From: UBA1366 sp047602575
Lineage (GTDB): Bacteria > Bacillota > Clostridia > Oscillospirales > Ruminococcaceae
Assembly (NCBI GenBank): GCA_047602575.1
Contig: JASGGY010000008.1
Location: forward strand, 62,001-126,000
DNA: 64,000 nucleotides
Reading direction: 5' to 3'
Under the pieces are notes generated by a model, which saw only the letters and a program-made list of their open reading frames with translations, searched no databases and was not told the DNA's origin. The translations under genes and the position numbers were made by a program. Shown here piece by piece: positions 7,901 to 14,230 of the stretch (positions are counted from its first letter, which is position 1; the number at the start of each line of letters is the position of its first letter).

Positions 7901-8278
7901 TTACCACTCGCAAATTTCATCTTTGAAAGCTTCGATTTCAGAATTCTCAAACAGCCATCCAATTTCAGAATAATCGATGTCGCCGTAGGAATAACCCTCA
8001 CGCTCAAGTGCTTCATCAACGATTTCAGAAACATCAACCGCAACGTCCATGTCATAGACGCTGGAATCATCCTCCGCAAGGAGCTTGAGCGCTGCCAGAC
8101 GGTGGCTGCCGGTTACAAGTTGATTGATGCCCGTATGCACCAATATCGGAGCGCCTTGCCAGCCGTTTTCGCGAATGCTTTCAGCAATTTGTGCGACCTT
8201 TTCCATGTCTACGTTGTTGATCGAGTCAACATCACAGATATCTGATAAAGTTAATGTGGTTGTAAATGTTGTTGTCAT
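7901..8278 (-). CDS. ParB/Srx-fold nuclease-like domain protein
   Basis: A 125-residue protein. Residues 25-65 (VAQIAESIRENGWQGAPILV, then QLVTGSHRLAALKLL) match the ParB N-terminal (ParB/sulfiredoxin-like) fold, with the G-S/E-x-R-x-x-A motif here as GSHRLAA. There is no HTH and no C-terminal dimer domain, so it is not a segregation ParB. Stand-alone domains of this type occur in phages as nucleotide-binding or DNA-modification accessories. The C-terminal 50 residues are acidic. Transcription starts from a perfect promoter whose spacer is filled by operator O1, followed by a leader hairpin at 8303-8323 that matches the one upstream of 9328-9702. Confidence 0.7.
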   Translation of the reverse strand: MTTTFTTTLTLSDICDVDSINNVDMEKVAQIAESIRENGWQGAPILVHTGINQLVTGSHRLAALKLLAEDDSSVYDMDVAVDVSEIVDEALEREGYSYGDIDYSEIGWLFENSEIEAFKDEICEW

Positions 8279-8302
8279 AATGATTACCGCCCTTTCGATT
8301 TT

Positions 8303-8323
8303 AAGAGGTTTTCTGTTCCTCTT
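8303..8323 (-). promoter_or_regulatory. leader hairpin upstream of the ParB-like gene
   Basis: AAGAGG / CCTCTT stem (6 bp) with a 9-nt loop, between the promoter and the ribosome binding site. The equivalent position upstream of 9328-9702 has a similar hairpin with changed but still paired bases and the same TTCTGT in the loop (plus-strand reading). Confidence 0.55.
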
Positions 8324-8334
8324 GCCATGTTTTT

Positions 8335-8363
8335 ATTATAACATATAGACGCCTATATGTCAA
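8335..8363 (-). promoter_or_regulatory. promoter with operator O1 (ParB-like gene)
   Basis: Minus strand TTGACA (8363-8358), 17 bp spacer, TATAAT (8340-8335): a perfect promoter. The near-palindrome ACATATAGACGCCTATATGT (8341-8360) fills the spacer and runs into the -35, so a bound protein should block RNA polymerase. Confidence 0.8.
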
Positions 8364-8389
8364 TAGCATTTTTAGAAAAAGTTGCACAA

Positions 8390-8450
8390 ACATATAGACG
8401 GCTATTAGTGCATTTTGCATATAGACGGCTATAATAAAATATGCTATACT
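8390..8450 (+). promoter_or_regulatory. promoter with tandem operators O2 and O3 (RHH-AP2 operon)
   Basis: Two sites, CATATAGACGGCTAT at 8391-8405 (O2) and CATATAGACGGCTATA at 8418-8433 (O3), have centres 27 bp apart. A plausible plus-strand promoter is TAGACG (8422-8427), 17 bp, TATACT (8445-8450), so O3 would cover the -35. This promoter assignment is less certain than those of O1 and O4. Confidence 0.65.
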
Positions 8451-8474
8451 TATAATAAGTAAGGGGTGAATTAA

Positions 8475-8660
8475 ATGTACAATGAAATATCAAAAAAAGC
8501 ATCAATGAAACACATTGCCGAAAAACGCGACAGATTTTGCACAAATTTTCCCGCGGGGAAAGCAAAGCAATACATGGAACACGCAAAATCAAAAGGAATG
8601 TCGCTGACCGCACTGATTATGAAATTGGTGGAGGAGGATATATCAAAAAATGGAGATTAA
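8475..8660 (+). CDS. ribbon-helix-helix DNA-binding protein (Arc/CopG-like)
   Basis: A 61-residue basic protein. ATG 8475 follows AAGGGGTG (8461-8468). Residues 19-25 (RFCTNFP) fit the recognition beta-strand, 26-40 (AGKAKQYMEHAKSKGMS) the first helix and 41-54 (LTALIMKLVEEDIS) the second, the arrangement of Arc/CopG/MetJ-type repressors. Such dimers read short palindromes with the beta ribbon. It is led by tandem operators O2/O3, so it is the natural candidate for the protein binding all four AGACGNCT sites. Its end overlaps the AP2-domain gene by 11 bases, implying coupled translation. Confidence 0.65.
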   Translation: MYNEISKKASMKHIAEKRDRFCTNFPAGKAKQYMEHAKSKGMSLTALIMKLVEEDISKNGD

Positions 8661-9282
8661 CATCGGCGACCGCTTCGGACGGCTGGAAGTAATCGAAAAG
8701 TCGTCCAAAGCGCGGGAATGGATTTGTAGATGTGACTGCGGGAAAACAGTCATAAAATTAGAAAAATCCCTGCGTGACGGAGTAAAATCGTGCGGGTGTC
8801 TAAAATATGAATCAGACCACAAAACGCGCAAAAATACGATTGACATCACCGGACGGCGATATGGTAAATTGGTGGCAGTTGAATACTCGCGTAGCGCATC
8901 AGGGACGTGCTGGTGGAAATTTAAGTGTGACTGCGGAAATGTTTGCGAAAAGCGACTGAACACCGTCCGCACGGGTCACACCACGTCATGCGGGTGCGTA
9001 GGAGGGCGGGAGGGAGTAAAAGCAGGACGCGCAAAAAATTTAGTTGATGGTACAAACATAGGCAGGATACAATCAGACCGTCCTGCCAACGTCAATAAAT
9101 CAGGGGTCAAGGGCGTACATTTCAACAATCGCGAACAGGTGTGGATTGCAAAAATCACGTTTCAGAGAAAATCCTATATCTGGAGATGCAAAAATTTTGC
9201 CGACGCGGTGGCAAAACGAAAGCAAGCGGAGCAAGAAATATTTGGGAAGTACTTAGACAGCAAAAGCCACGAAAAAAAATAA
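8650..9282 (+). CDS. AP2-domain DNA-binding protein with two Cys-rich zinc modules
   Basis: A 210-residue protein. Residues 5-55 and 68-117 are two similar modules, each starting GDRFGRL or GRRYGKL, with C-x-CG and a closing SCGC (CRCDCGKTV ... KSCGC; FKCDCGNVC ... TSCGC), probably zinc ribbons. Residues about 148-198 (SGVKGVHFNNREQVWIAKI, then FADAVAKRKQAEQEIFG) form an AP2-type DNA-binding domain. Proteins of this build are common in Firmicute phages, often beside or fused to HNH nucleases; no HNH motif is present here. Role in prophage DNA binding is inferred. The start overlaps the RHH gene, and a strong terminator follows. Confidence 0.75.
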   Translation: MEINIGDRFGRLEVIEKSSKAREWICRCDCGKTVIKLEKSLRDGVKSCGCLKYESDHKTRKNTIDITGRRYGKLVAVEYSRSASGTCWWKFKCDCGNVCEKRLNTVRTGHTTSCGCVGGREGVKAGRAKNLVDGTNIGRIQSDRPANVNKSGVKGVHFNNREQVWIAKITFQRKSYIWRCKNFADAVAKRKQAEQEIFGKYLDSKSHEKK

Positions 9283-9318
9283 AAAATAAGACGCTCATGC
9301 CGGTGAGCGTCTTATTTT
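9283..9318. terminator. bidirectional terminator between convergent prophage genes
   Basis: A 15-bp stem (AATAAGACGCTCA / TGAGCGTCTTATT plus A:T extensions) with loop TGCCGG, flanked by an A-run on the left and a T-run on the right. It can end both the AP2 transcript and the minus-strand gene at 9328-9702. Confidence 0.85.
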
Positions 9319-9327
9319 GTGAGCGCG

Positions 9328-9702
9328 TTATTCTAAAATCTTGTTGAGTGCGGTTTCAAAATCTGAACCGGATTTGATTAATAAACAAAAATATTCTTTT
9401 TTGTCGGGCGCTTCGAGCTTTGTCTGAACGTCAAGAACCTGATGTATTAAGGATATTGCATCGGCGTCGCTGAGTGATTCTAAGCCTTCCATTGCACCCC
9501 ATTTTGCAAATTTAAAGATTAACTCTTTGTGATAATCGTAATATTCTGCAATCGTTGAGTACATGGGGGGGATAATATCGTTGTTGCCCTGACGGATGTC
9601 TTCTAAAATCTCGGCGGAGGAAATGCCGGCGTACTTTTTGCAGATTGCAGTTACGATGTAATCAGGGGCGATGTTTGCGTTTTCGTTGTAGTTAATAATC
9701 AT
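9328..9702 (-). CDS. unknown prophage protein under operator O4
   Basis: A 124-residue acidic, probably all-helical soluble protein (YIVTAICKKYAGISSAEILE, later LSDADAISLIHQVLDVQTKL). No family recognised and no signal peptide. It is the last gene before the ssrA attachment region. Promoter, operator and about 60 nt of leader are homologous to those of the ParB-like gene at 7901-8278, although the two proteins are unrelated, which points to co-regulation. ATG 9702 is preceded by GAAAGGACGG. Confidence 0.6.
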   Translation of the reverse strand: MIINYNENANIAPDYIVTAICKKYAGISSAEILEDIRQGNNDIIPPMYSTIAEYYDYHKELIFKFAKWGAMEGLESLSDADAISLIHQVLDVQTKLEAPDKKEYFCLLIKSGSDFETALNKILE

Positions 9703-9725
9703 ATAGGTTTCCGTCCTTTCATTTT

Positions 9726-9748
9726 CAAGAGATGTTCTGTATCTCTTG
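9726..9748 (-). promoter_or_regulatory. leader hairpin upstream of 9328-9702
   Basis: CAAGAGAT / ATCTCTTG, 8 bp, 7-nt loop. Compared with the hairpin at 8303-8323, two positions changed on both sides of the stem, keeping the pairing. Confidence 0.55.
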
Positions 9749-9758
9749 TTCTGTATTT

Positions 9759-9787
9759 ATTATAACATATAGACGTCTATATGTCAA
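9759..9787 (-). promoter_or_regulatory. promoter with operator O4
   Basis: Minus strand TTGACA (9787-9782), 17 bp, TATAAT (9764-9759). The spacer carries the perfect 20-bp palindrome ACATATAGACGTCTATATGT (9765-9784), the best of the four operators. Confidence 0.8.
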
Positions 9788-9839
9788 GCCTTTTTGAAAA
9801 TTTAATTGTAAATATTATATTAATGATGAAAAGCAAACA

Positions 9840-9875
9840 ATCCCGCAAATCGTCCATCTAAACGATTTGCGGGAT
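9840..9875. terminator. perfect 13-bp hairpin between prophage end and ssrA
   Basis: ATCCCGCAAATCG / CGATTTGCGGGAT with a 10-nt loop. On the minus strand it is followed by TTGTTTGCTTTT, so it may terminate ssrA transcription or insulate the prophage. A second imperfect hairpin (CCGAAC...GTTCGG, 9900-9937) lies closer to ssrA. Confidence 0.5.
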
Positions 9876-9949
9876 CAACACTATAGTGATATTACAACAC
9901 CGAACACCCCACGCATAATGAATATTGTGGGGTTCGGATAATTTGCATT

Positions 9950-9995
9950 TGGTGGAGGCGACGGGAATTGAACCCGTGTCCGAAAACCCATTCAT
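9950..9995. other. probable prophage attachment site (attR) in the ssrA 3' end
   Basis: Phage genes stop about 250 bases before the ssrA 3' end, and the tRNA-like end of tmRNA is a well known integrase target. The exact core cannot be set without the other end of the prophage. No integrase gene is in the window. Confidence 0.45.
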
Positions 9996-10301
9996 GTGAA
10001 CTTCTACGAGCGTAGTCTGTTATTAGAATTCCCTTGGCGCAGCGCAAACAGACACGCACTGTGCTTTGGTAGCCTGTGTTACATCATCGGGATACAGGCT
10101 TTTCCCCATGACGTTCACCACTCGTCGACGCCCTTACCGGAGCCGTGGTACTCCCCGGCAGGACGAGCGCTGCCGTTAGGCAGCTGCTAATTCAAAACTA
10201 TTTTTGTCGTTTAATTTTATAACGCGCACCGGATTATAGAGTTTGTGCGACTCTGCTCGCTTATCACACTTCAGAATCCCCGTCGAAACCTTTACGCCCC
10301 C
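9950..10301 (-). ncRNA. ssrA: tmRNA
   Basis: A 352-nt transfer-messenger RNA that rescues stalled ribosomes together with SmpB. The 3' end carries the tRNA-like T-arm (GGTTCAATTCCC) and encoded CCA (complement of 9950-9952). The 5' end at 10301 (GGGGGCGTAAAGGTTTCGAC) pairs with CGCCTCC of the 3' end over 7 bp. The tag frame on the minus strand (10211-10176) reads NDKNSFELAAA then TAA. smpB lies just upstream. The 3' end borders the prophage and is its probable attachment site. Confidence 0.95.
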
Positions 10302-10323
10302 ATTTTTTTGTGAAAATTTATCC

Positions 10324-10878
10324 TTACCCTTGCGTCGCGTTAAACGCCGATGCCACGCTGTTCAGTCGCGCGCAAAGCGCCTCGATGCTGTCCTGCCAGT
10401 GGTGAAAAAAGCTTTGATCCGCCGAAAAATCCCGCGCCGTCTGCGTGTCCGCCGCCGTACACAGGTTCAGTGCCTGCACCGCTTGCCGGCACAGCGCGCC
10501 TGTGTCATACACCGGTTTCTTGCTGAAGCACTTCTTTCGGTCAAGCTTCGCACGGAAAACGCCCGCCGCCGTCTGAAAGCTGTCCGTCGCGCCCACCGGG
10601 ATCGTCCCGTGAAGCGCCGCATCCAGAAGAACGCCGCCAGCTCATGCTTCGACGACTTCCTCATTCTCGAGCGCCGCTGTTCCGTCTTCTCTGGCAAGGT
10701 CAATCGCCAGCCTGAATACCAGATTGAGCAGATAATTGAAAAGCCGACCAGCTTTGATTGAACCCTTTTTTCCCGCTTCAGAAAATGAGTCGAACAATTC
10801 TGCTGCAATGCTGTTCTGGAATAAATCGCCGATACAGGTGATTCCCCCCGTCTGTTCGTCCTTTACAATCTGATACAT
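10324..10878 (-). pseudogene. gene between smpB and ssrA interrupted by an in-frame TGA
   Basis: An ATG at 10878, 8 nt after GGAGG and 5 nt after the smpB stop, opens a frame that reads MYQIVKDEQTGGITCIGDLF and continues to a TGA at 10644-10642 (78 residues). The same frame stays open beyond it for another 105 codons (GGVLLDAALHGTIPVGATDS ... ending NSVASAFNATQG) to a stop at 10324. There is no frameshift, and composition is similar on both sides. The simplest reading is a nonsense mutation or base error in a gene of about 184 residues; a separate 78-residue gene is the alternative. No function recognised. Confidence 0.55.
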
Positions 10879-10883
10879 CCGTC

Positions 10884-11408
10884 TTATCCTCCCGCCCGCC
10901 GATCCTTCATCACCCGCGCGATCTCTCTGTCCGCGTCCTTGCGTGCCGAATCGTCGCGCTTGTCGTAAAGCTTTTTGCCCTTGCAGACGCCGAGAATCAG
11001 CTTCACCCGCGAGTTTTTGAAATAAAGCTTGAGCGGAATCAGCGTCAGCCCCTCCGTCCGTACCTGCCCGAACAGCTTGAGAATCTGCTTTTTGTGCAGA
11101 AGTAGCTTGCGTTCGCGCCACGGGTCCCGGTTGAAGATATTGCCCTTTTCATAGGGGGAAATGTGCATTCCCTTCACAAACATCTCGCCGTCGTCGATTG
11201 CGCACCAGCTGTCGCGGAGGTTCACACCGCCCGCGCGCAGGGATTTTACTTCCGTGCCGACAAGTTCAATGCCCGCTTCGAGCGTTTCGACGACAAAATA
11301 ATTGTGCCGCGCCTGACGGTTCTCGGCGATGTTCTTGATATTTCCCGCATCCTTGGTGTTTTTTGCGCCGGAAGCCTTTGCGCTCCCGCCGGGAATGTTC
11401 TGATGCAT
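10884..11408 (-). CDS. smpB: SsrA-binding protein SmpB
   Basis: A 174-residue protein that binds tmRNA and brings it to stalled ribosomes. Core motifs are present: RHNYFVVETLEAGIELVGTE near residues 34-53, SLRAGGVNLRDSWC, and the C-terminal KGKKLYDKRDDSARKDADRE tail that enters the ribosomal decoding region. It has about 25 extra N-terminal residues (GGSAKASGAKNTKDAG) compared with the usual 150-160. ATG 11408 has AGGTG upstream. ssrA, its RNA partner, lies 580 bases downstream on the same strand. Confidence 0.95.
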   Translation of the reverse strand: MHQNIPGGSAKASGAKNTKDAGNIKNIAENRQARHNYFVVETLEAGIELVGTEVKSLRAGGVNLRDSWCAIDDGEMFVKGMHISPYEKGNIFNRDPWRERKLLLHKKQILKLFGQVRTEGLTLIPLKLYFKNSRVKLILGVCKGKKLYDKRDDSARKDADREIARVMKDRRAGG

Positions 11409-11462
11409 GGCTTGTCACCTGCCTTTCGCTGCGGAATTGGTGCAGCATTGCCGCGGATAATT

Positions 11463-11491
11463 AGTATACCGCAAATTTCCGCGCTTGTCAA
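11463..11491 (-). promoter_or_regulatory. promoter of smpB
   Basis: Minus strand TTGACA (11491-11486), 17 bp, TATACT (11468-11463). The spacer is nearly the same as in the promoter at 12325-12353. Confidence 0.75.
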
Positions 11492-11595
11492 GTGCTTCTT
11501 GCGATAATTTGGAAAACGTAATTTTCATTAATACCATTCGCAATGCACGGATATCAGGAAACAAAACGTGAGCATTCCGCATCAAGCGGCTTCCA

Positions 11596-12273
11596 TCATC
11601 CGAGCAAGCATTCTGCCAATTCCGCCGGATTCGCTACAATGAAATCCGCTCCGCTTTTACGCAATTCGTCGTAATCGCCGTAGCCGAACAGAACGCCCAC
11701 GGATAAAATTCCGACTTCTTTTGCACCGATGATATCATGCTCTCTGTCGCCGACCATGATGACATCGTTCAAATCCGAAAGCTTCATCCGGTCTAAAGCA
11801 TACCGGATTACTTCACTTTTCTTCGAGCGCCTGCCGTCCAATTCGCTGCCGCTGATGAACGAAAAATAATGATCAATATGAAAATGCTTCAGAATTTCCA
11901 CTGCATAAACGGTCGGCTTTGAAGTCGCTACAAACAGGGTTTTTTGTTGCGCTTTTAGTTGTTCAAGCAGTTCCGTAATCCCGTTGTAAATCGCATTTTC
12001 GTATATGCCCTTTTCCTGAAAATACACGCGATAGCTCGCCACCGCAGCCTCTGCGCCGGCATCATCAAACCCATAGTATTTCTTGAAAGAATCTCTTAAC
12101 GGCGGCCCGATAAAAGCACATAAATCATCCGTGTTTTCCACATCGATTCCGACTTGATTCAATGCGTATTGAACGGAGTTCGTTATCCCGATTTTAGGAT
12201 CGGTCAATGTTCCGTCCAAATCAAATAAAATATAGTTCTTGTTTGCCCCTGTATTTTTCTGCTGCACAAACAA
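11596..12273 (-). CDS. HAD-family phosphatase (phosphoglycolate phosphatase-like)
   Basis: A 225-residue HAD hydrolase. Motif I is LFDLDGTLTDPKIG, motif II ATSKP, motif III K (SKKSEVIRYAL), motif IV MVGDREHDIIGA, all intact. The helical cap between about residues 25 and 95 is of the subfamily IA type seen in phosphoglycolate phosphatases and 5'-nucleotidases; the substrate cannot be told. No ATG fits. TTG 12273 has GAGAGG 7 nt upstream and suits the promoter at 12325-12353, whereas TTG 12309 would lie almost at the transcript start. Confidence 0.85.
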   Translation of the reverse strand: MFVQQKNTGANKNYILFDLDGTLTDPKIGITNSVQYALNQVGIDVENTDDLCAFIGPPLRDSFKKYYGFDDAGAEAAVASYRVYFQEKGIYENAIYNGITELLEQLKAQQKTLFVATSKPTVYAVEILKHFHIDHYFSFISGSELDGRRSKKSEVIRYALDRMKLSDLNDVIMVGDREHDIIGAKEVGILSVGVLFGYGDYDELRKSGADFIVANPAELAECLLG

Positions 12274-12324
12274 TCGCCGTCCTCTCAAATTGGAATGCCT
12301 GTTTATCAATTGCTATGAATCATC

Positions 12325-12353
12325 ACTATACCGCAAAATTTCGTGCTTGTCAA
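12325..12353 (-). promoter_or_regulatory. promoter of the HAD phosphatase gene
   Basis: Minus strand TTGACA (12353-12348), 17 bp, TATAGT (12330-12325). It resembles the smpB promoter across the whole 29 bp, including most of the spacer. Confidence 0.7.
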
Positions 12354-12451
12354 GCGTTTTGGGACGTTTTCATGAAAAAGCCATAGCTTTCTAGGCATTT
12401 CGAGCGGGGAGGTTTGTGGCTTTCCTTTTCTTTGGCGAACGCTATCAGAAA

Positions 12452-12498
12452 GATAAAAAGCCCTGCCGTCCAATGTGTTTCGGGCGGCAAGACTTTTG
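12452..12498 (-). terminator. terminator of the sugar transferase gene
   Basis: On the minus strand CTTGCCG...CGGCAGG with a 16-nt loop, followed by GCTTTTTATC. Confidence 0.65.
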
Positions 12499-12511
12499 TT
12501 TGCGGAATCTC

Positions 12512-13930
12512 TTAATCCGTCGTCGCGGAAAAAACCTCCACAGGTTCTTCTGCGGCTTCCTCGGCGTGGGCGTATTGCTTCACCGCGTCGATGGCGTTTT
12601 TGTCGATGCCCTCCGTCGCGTCGGGGACAAACACCGTGCGCAGCGTCATCAGCATGATTTTCAGATCTAAGAACAGCGATTGCTTTTCAATATACATCAG
12701 GTCGAGCTTAAGCTTGTCATAGGGGGTGGTGTTGTATTTTCCCATCACCTGTGCGTAGCCCGTCAAGCCCGCTTTGACCTTCAGCCGAAAGCGGAATTCG
12801 GGAATGATTTCTTCGTACTTATCCGCAATCTCCGGACGCTCCGGTCGCGGGCCTACAAAGGACATTTCCCCGCGCAGGATGTTGATCAGCTGCGGCAGCT
12901 CGTCAATGCGCGTTTTGCGGATGAATTTGCCCACCGGTGTGATCCGGCTGTCCCCGCGGCTTGCCAGACGCGCCACGCCGTCCTTTTCCGCGTTGACAAT
13001 CATGCTGCGGAATTTCAGCACGTGAAAGCGCGCGCTGTCTAAGGTCAGGCGTTCCTGCGAATAGAACACCGGTCCGCGGTCGTAAAGCTTGATGATTGCC
13101 GCAAAAATCACCAGCACCGGCGACAGAATCAGCAGCATTACCGCCGACAAAAGAATGTCCGTCGCGCGCTTGAGGAATTTCTGCTCAAAGGCAAGCCCCT
13201 GGTTGCGGGAAAGCATCAGCGGGGTGTCGAACATATGGAAGTCGTCCGCGCCGCGGATGATGATATCGGAAAGCTTCGGGTCGATATAGGTGCGGATCGA
13301 CCGCGCAAAGGTGAATTTTAAAATCAGATTGCGGACATGTGCGGGTACGTCGCAGATAATCACGGCTTCGTACTCGGTGATTTTGGCTTTGACCGCGTCG
13401 ATGCCCTCCTCGATGCTCACGGACGAGCAAATGAGGTATTTGTCCATGCGCAGGCTCATTTTTTCTGCCAGATCGCGCGCGGAGGGGTTTCCGTAAACGA
13501 TGATCATCCGGCGGGGGGGGTAAATCCGCGCGTAGATACGGTTGCTCAAAAAAGCCCAGACCGCAACCACACCCAGATCAATCACCGTTAGAAATACCAA
13601 CGGTCCTAAGGGCAGCATTTTACGTCCGATCAAGCTGATCTGGAAGTATGTAACAAAATGAGTGAACAACAGGCTGAGCAGCTGAGAACCGATTGCGCCG
13701 CCGGTTTTGAAATAACCAATCTTAAAGCCCGAAAACGACCGCGCGAACGTGATGTAGACAAAGATGTAAATAAAGACGAGCAGGATGTTTCCGTTTCGCC
13801 AAAACGAGTTTTTGATGATGCTGTTGTATTGTGTATACCAGATAATGCTGAACAGCACGGCGACCGCCGCAACCAGCAGCAACGCGTCAAAGAACACGAA
13901 AATCCGCTTGAACTGCTCTTTATTTTTCAT
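12512..13930 (-). CDS. polyprenyl-phosphate sugar-1-phosphate transferase
   Basis: A 472-residue membrane enzyme that starts surface polysaccharide units by moving a sugar-1-phosphate from a nucleotide sugar to undecaprenyl phosphate. N-terminal spans lie at about residues 10-30, 47-65, 78-98 and 105-127, then a cytosolic CoA-binding-like region (130-245). A further hairpin helix (about 258-283) leads into the bacterial sugar transferase domain, with KFRSMIVNAE, TPVGKFIRKTRIDELPQLIN, GEMSFVGPRPERPE and KAGLTGYAQV. The C-terminal tail is Glu/Ala-rich. It could act with the Wzy-like protein at 29770-31332. Substrate unknown. Confidence 0.9.
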   Translation of the reverse strand: MKNKEQFKRIFVFFDALLLVAAVAVLFSIIWYTQYNSIIKNSFWRNGNILLVFIYIFVYITFARSFSGFKIGYFKTGGAIGSQLLSLLFTHFVTYFQISLIGRKMLPLGPLVFLTVIDLGVVAVWAFLSNRIYARIYPPRRMIIVYGNPSARDLAEKMSLRMDKYLICSSVSIEEGIDAVKAKITEYEAVIICDVPAHVRNLILKFTFARSIRTYIDPKLSDIIIRGADDFHMFDTPLMLSRNQGLAFEQKFLKRATDILLSAVMLLILSPVLVIFAAIIKLYDRGPVFYSQERLTLDSARFHVLKFRSMIVNAEKDGVARLASRGDSRITPVGKFIRKTRIDELPQLINILRGEMSFVGPRPERPEIADKYEEIIPEFRFRLKVKAGLTGYAQVMGKYNTTPYDKLKLDLMYIEKQSLFLDLKIMLMTLRTVFVPDATEGIDKNAIDAVKQYAHAEEAAEEPVEVFSATTD

Positions 13931-14030
13931 TGAAATTTTTCCCTTTCTGTTCGCCGTTCAGGGGAACCCCCCGCCGGTTTCGGCTGTGCCGGACAAGCCT
14001 TCTGCGCTGTCCGGATTCCTCACTCCATTG

Positions 14031-14059
14031 ATTATAGCATTTTTTTCGAAAGTTTTCAA
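14031..14059 (-). promoter_or_regulatory. promoter of the sugar transferase gene
   Basis: Minus strand TTGAAA (14059-14054), 17 bp, TATAAT (14036-14031). Confidence 0.65.
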
Positions 14060-14162
14060 TACAAATCGACGATTTTCAGTAATTTACATTCATTCTTATA
14101 TAAGGATTTCCGGATGAGCTTTTCCGCGCAGCGCATCGGGGGAGGGGGTGCTTTCAAAAAAT

Positions 14163-14191
14163 TTGACAAAAACGCGCGGAGTCATTATAAT
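14163..14191 (+). promoter_or_regulatory. promoter of the aspartase gene
   Basis: TTGACA (14163-14168), 17 bp, TATAAT (14186-14191): a consensus pair. It lies divergent from the sugar transferase promoter. Confidence 0.8.
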
Positions 14192-14230
14192 ACTTGTATA
14201 GGGCTTTTTCAAGAAAACGGAGGCGACGCG

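Noticed and set aside
8335..9787. Idea that the AGACGTCT sites are true met boxes for MetJ
   Set aside because: MetJ is a gammaproteobacterial regulator, no methionine genes are near and the 61-residue protein is not MetJ-like beyond the fold class.
10600..10660. Selenocysteine reading of the TGA at 10642
   Set aside because: No convincing SECIS hairpin right after the codon and no redox motif around it; nonsense mutation or base error is simpler.
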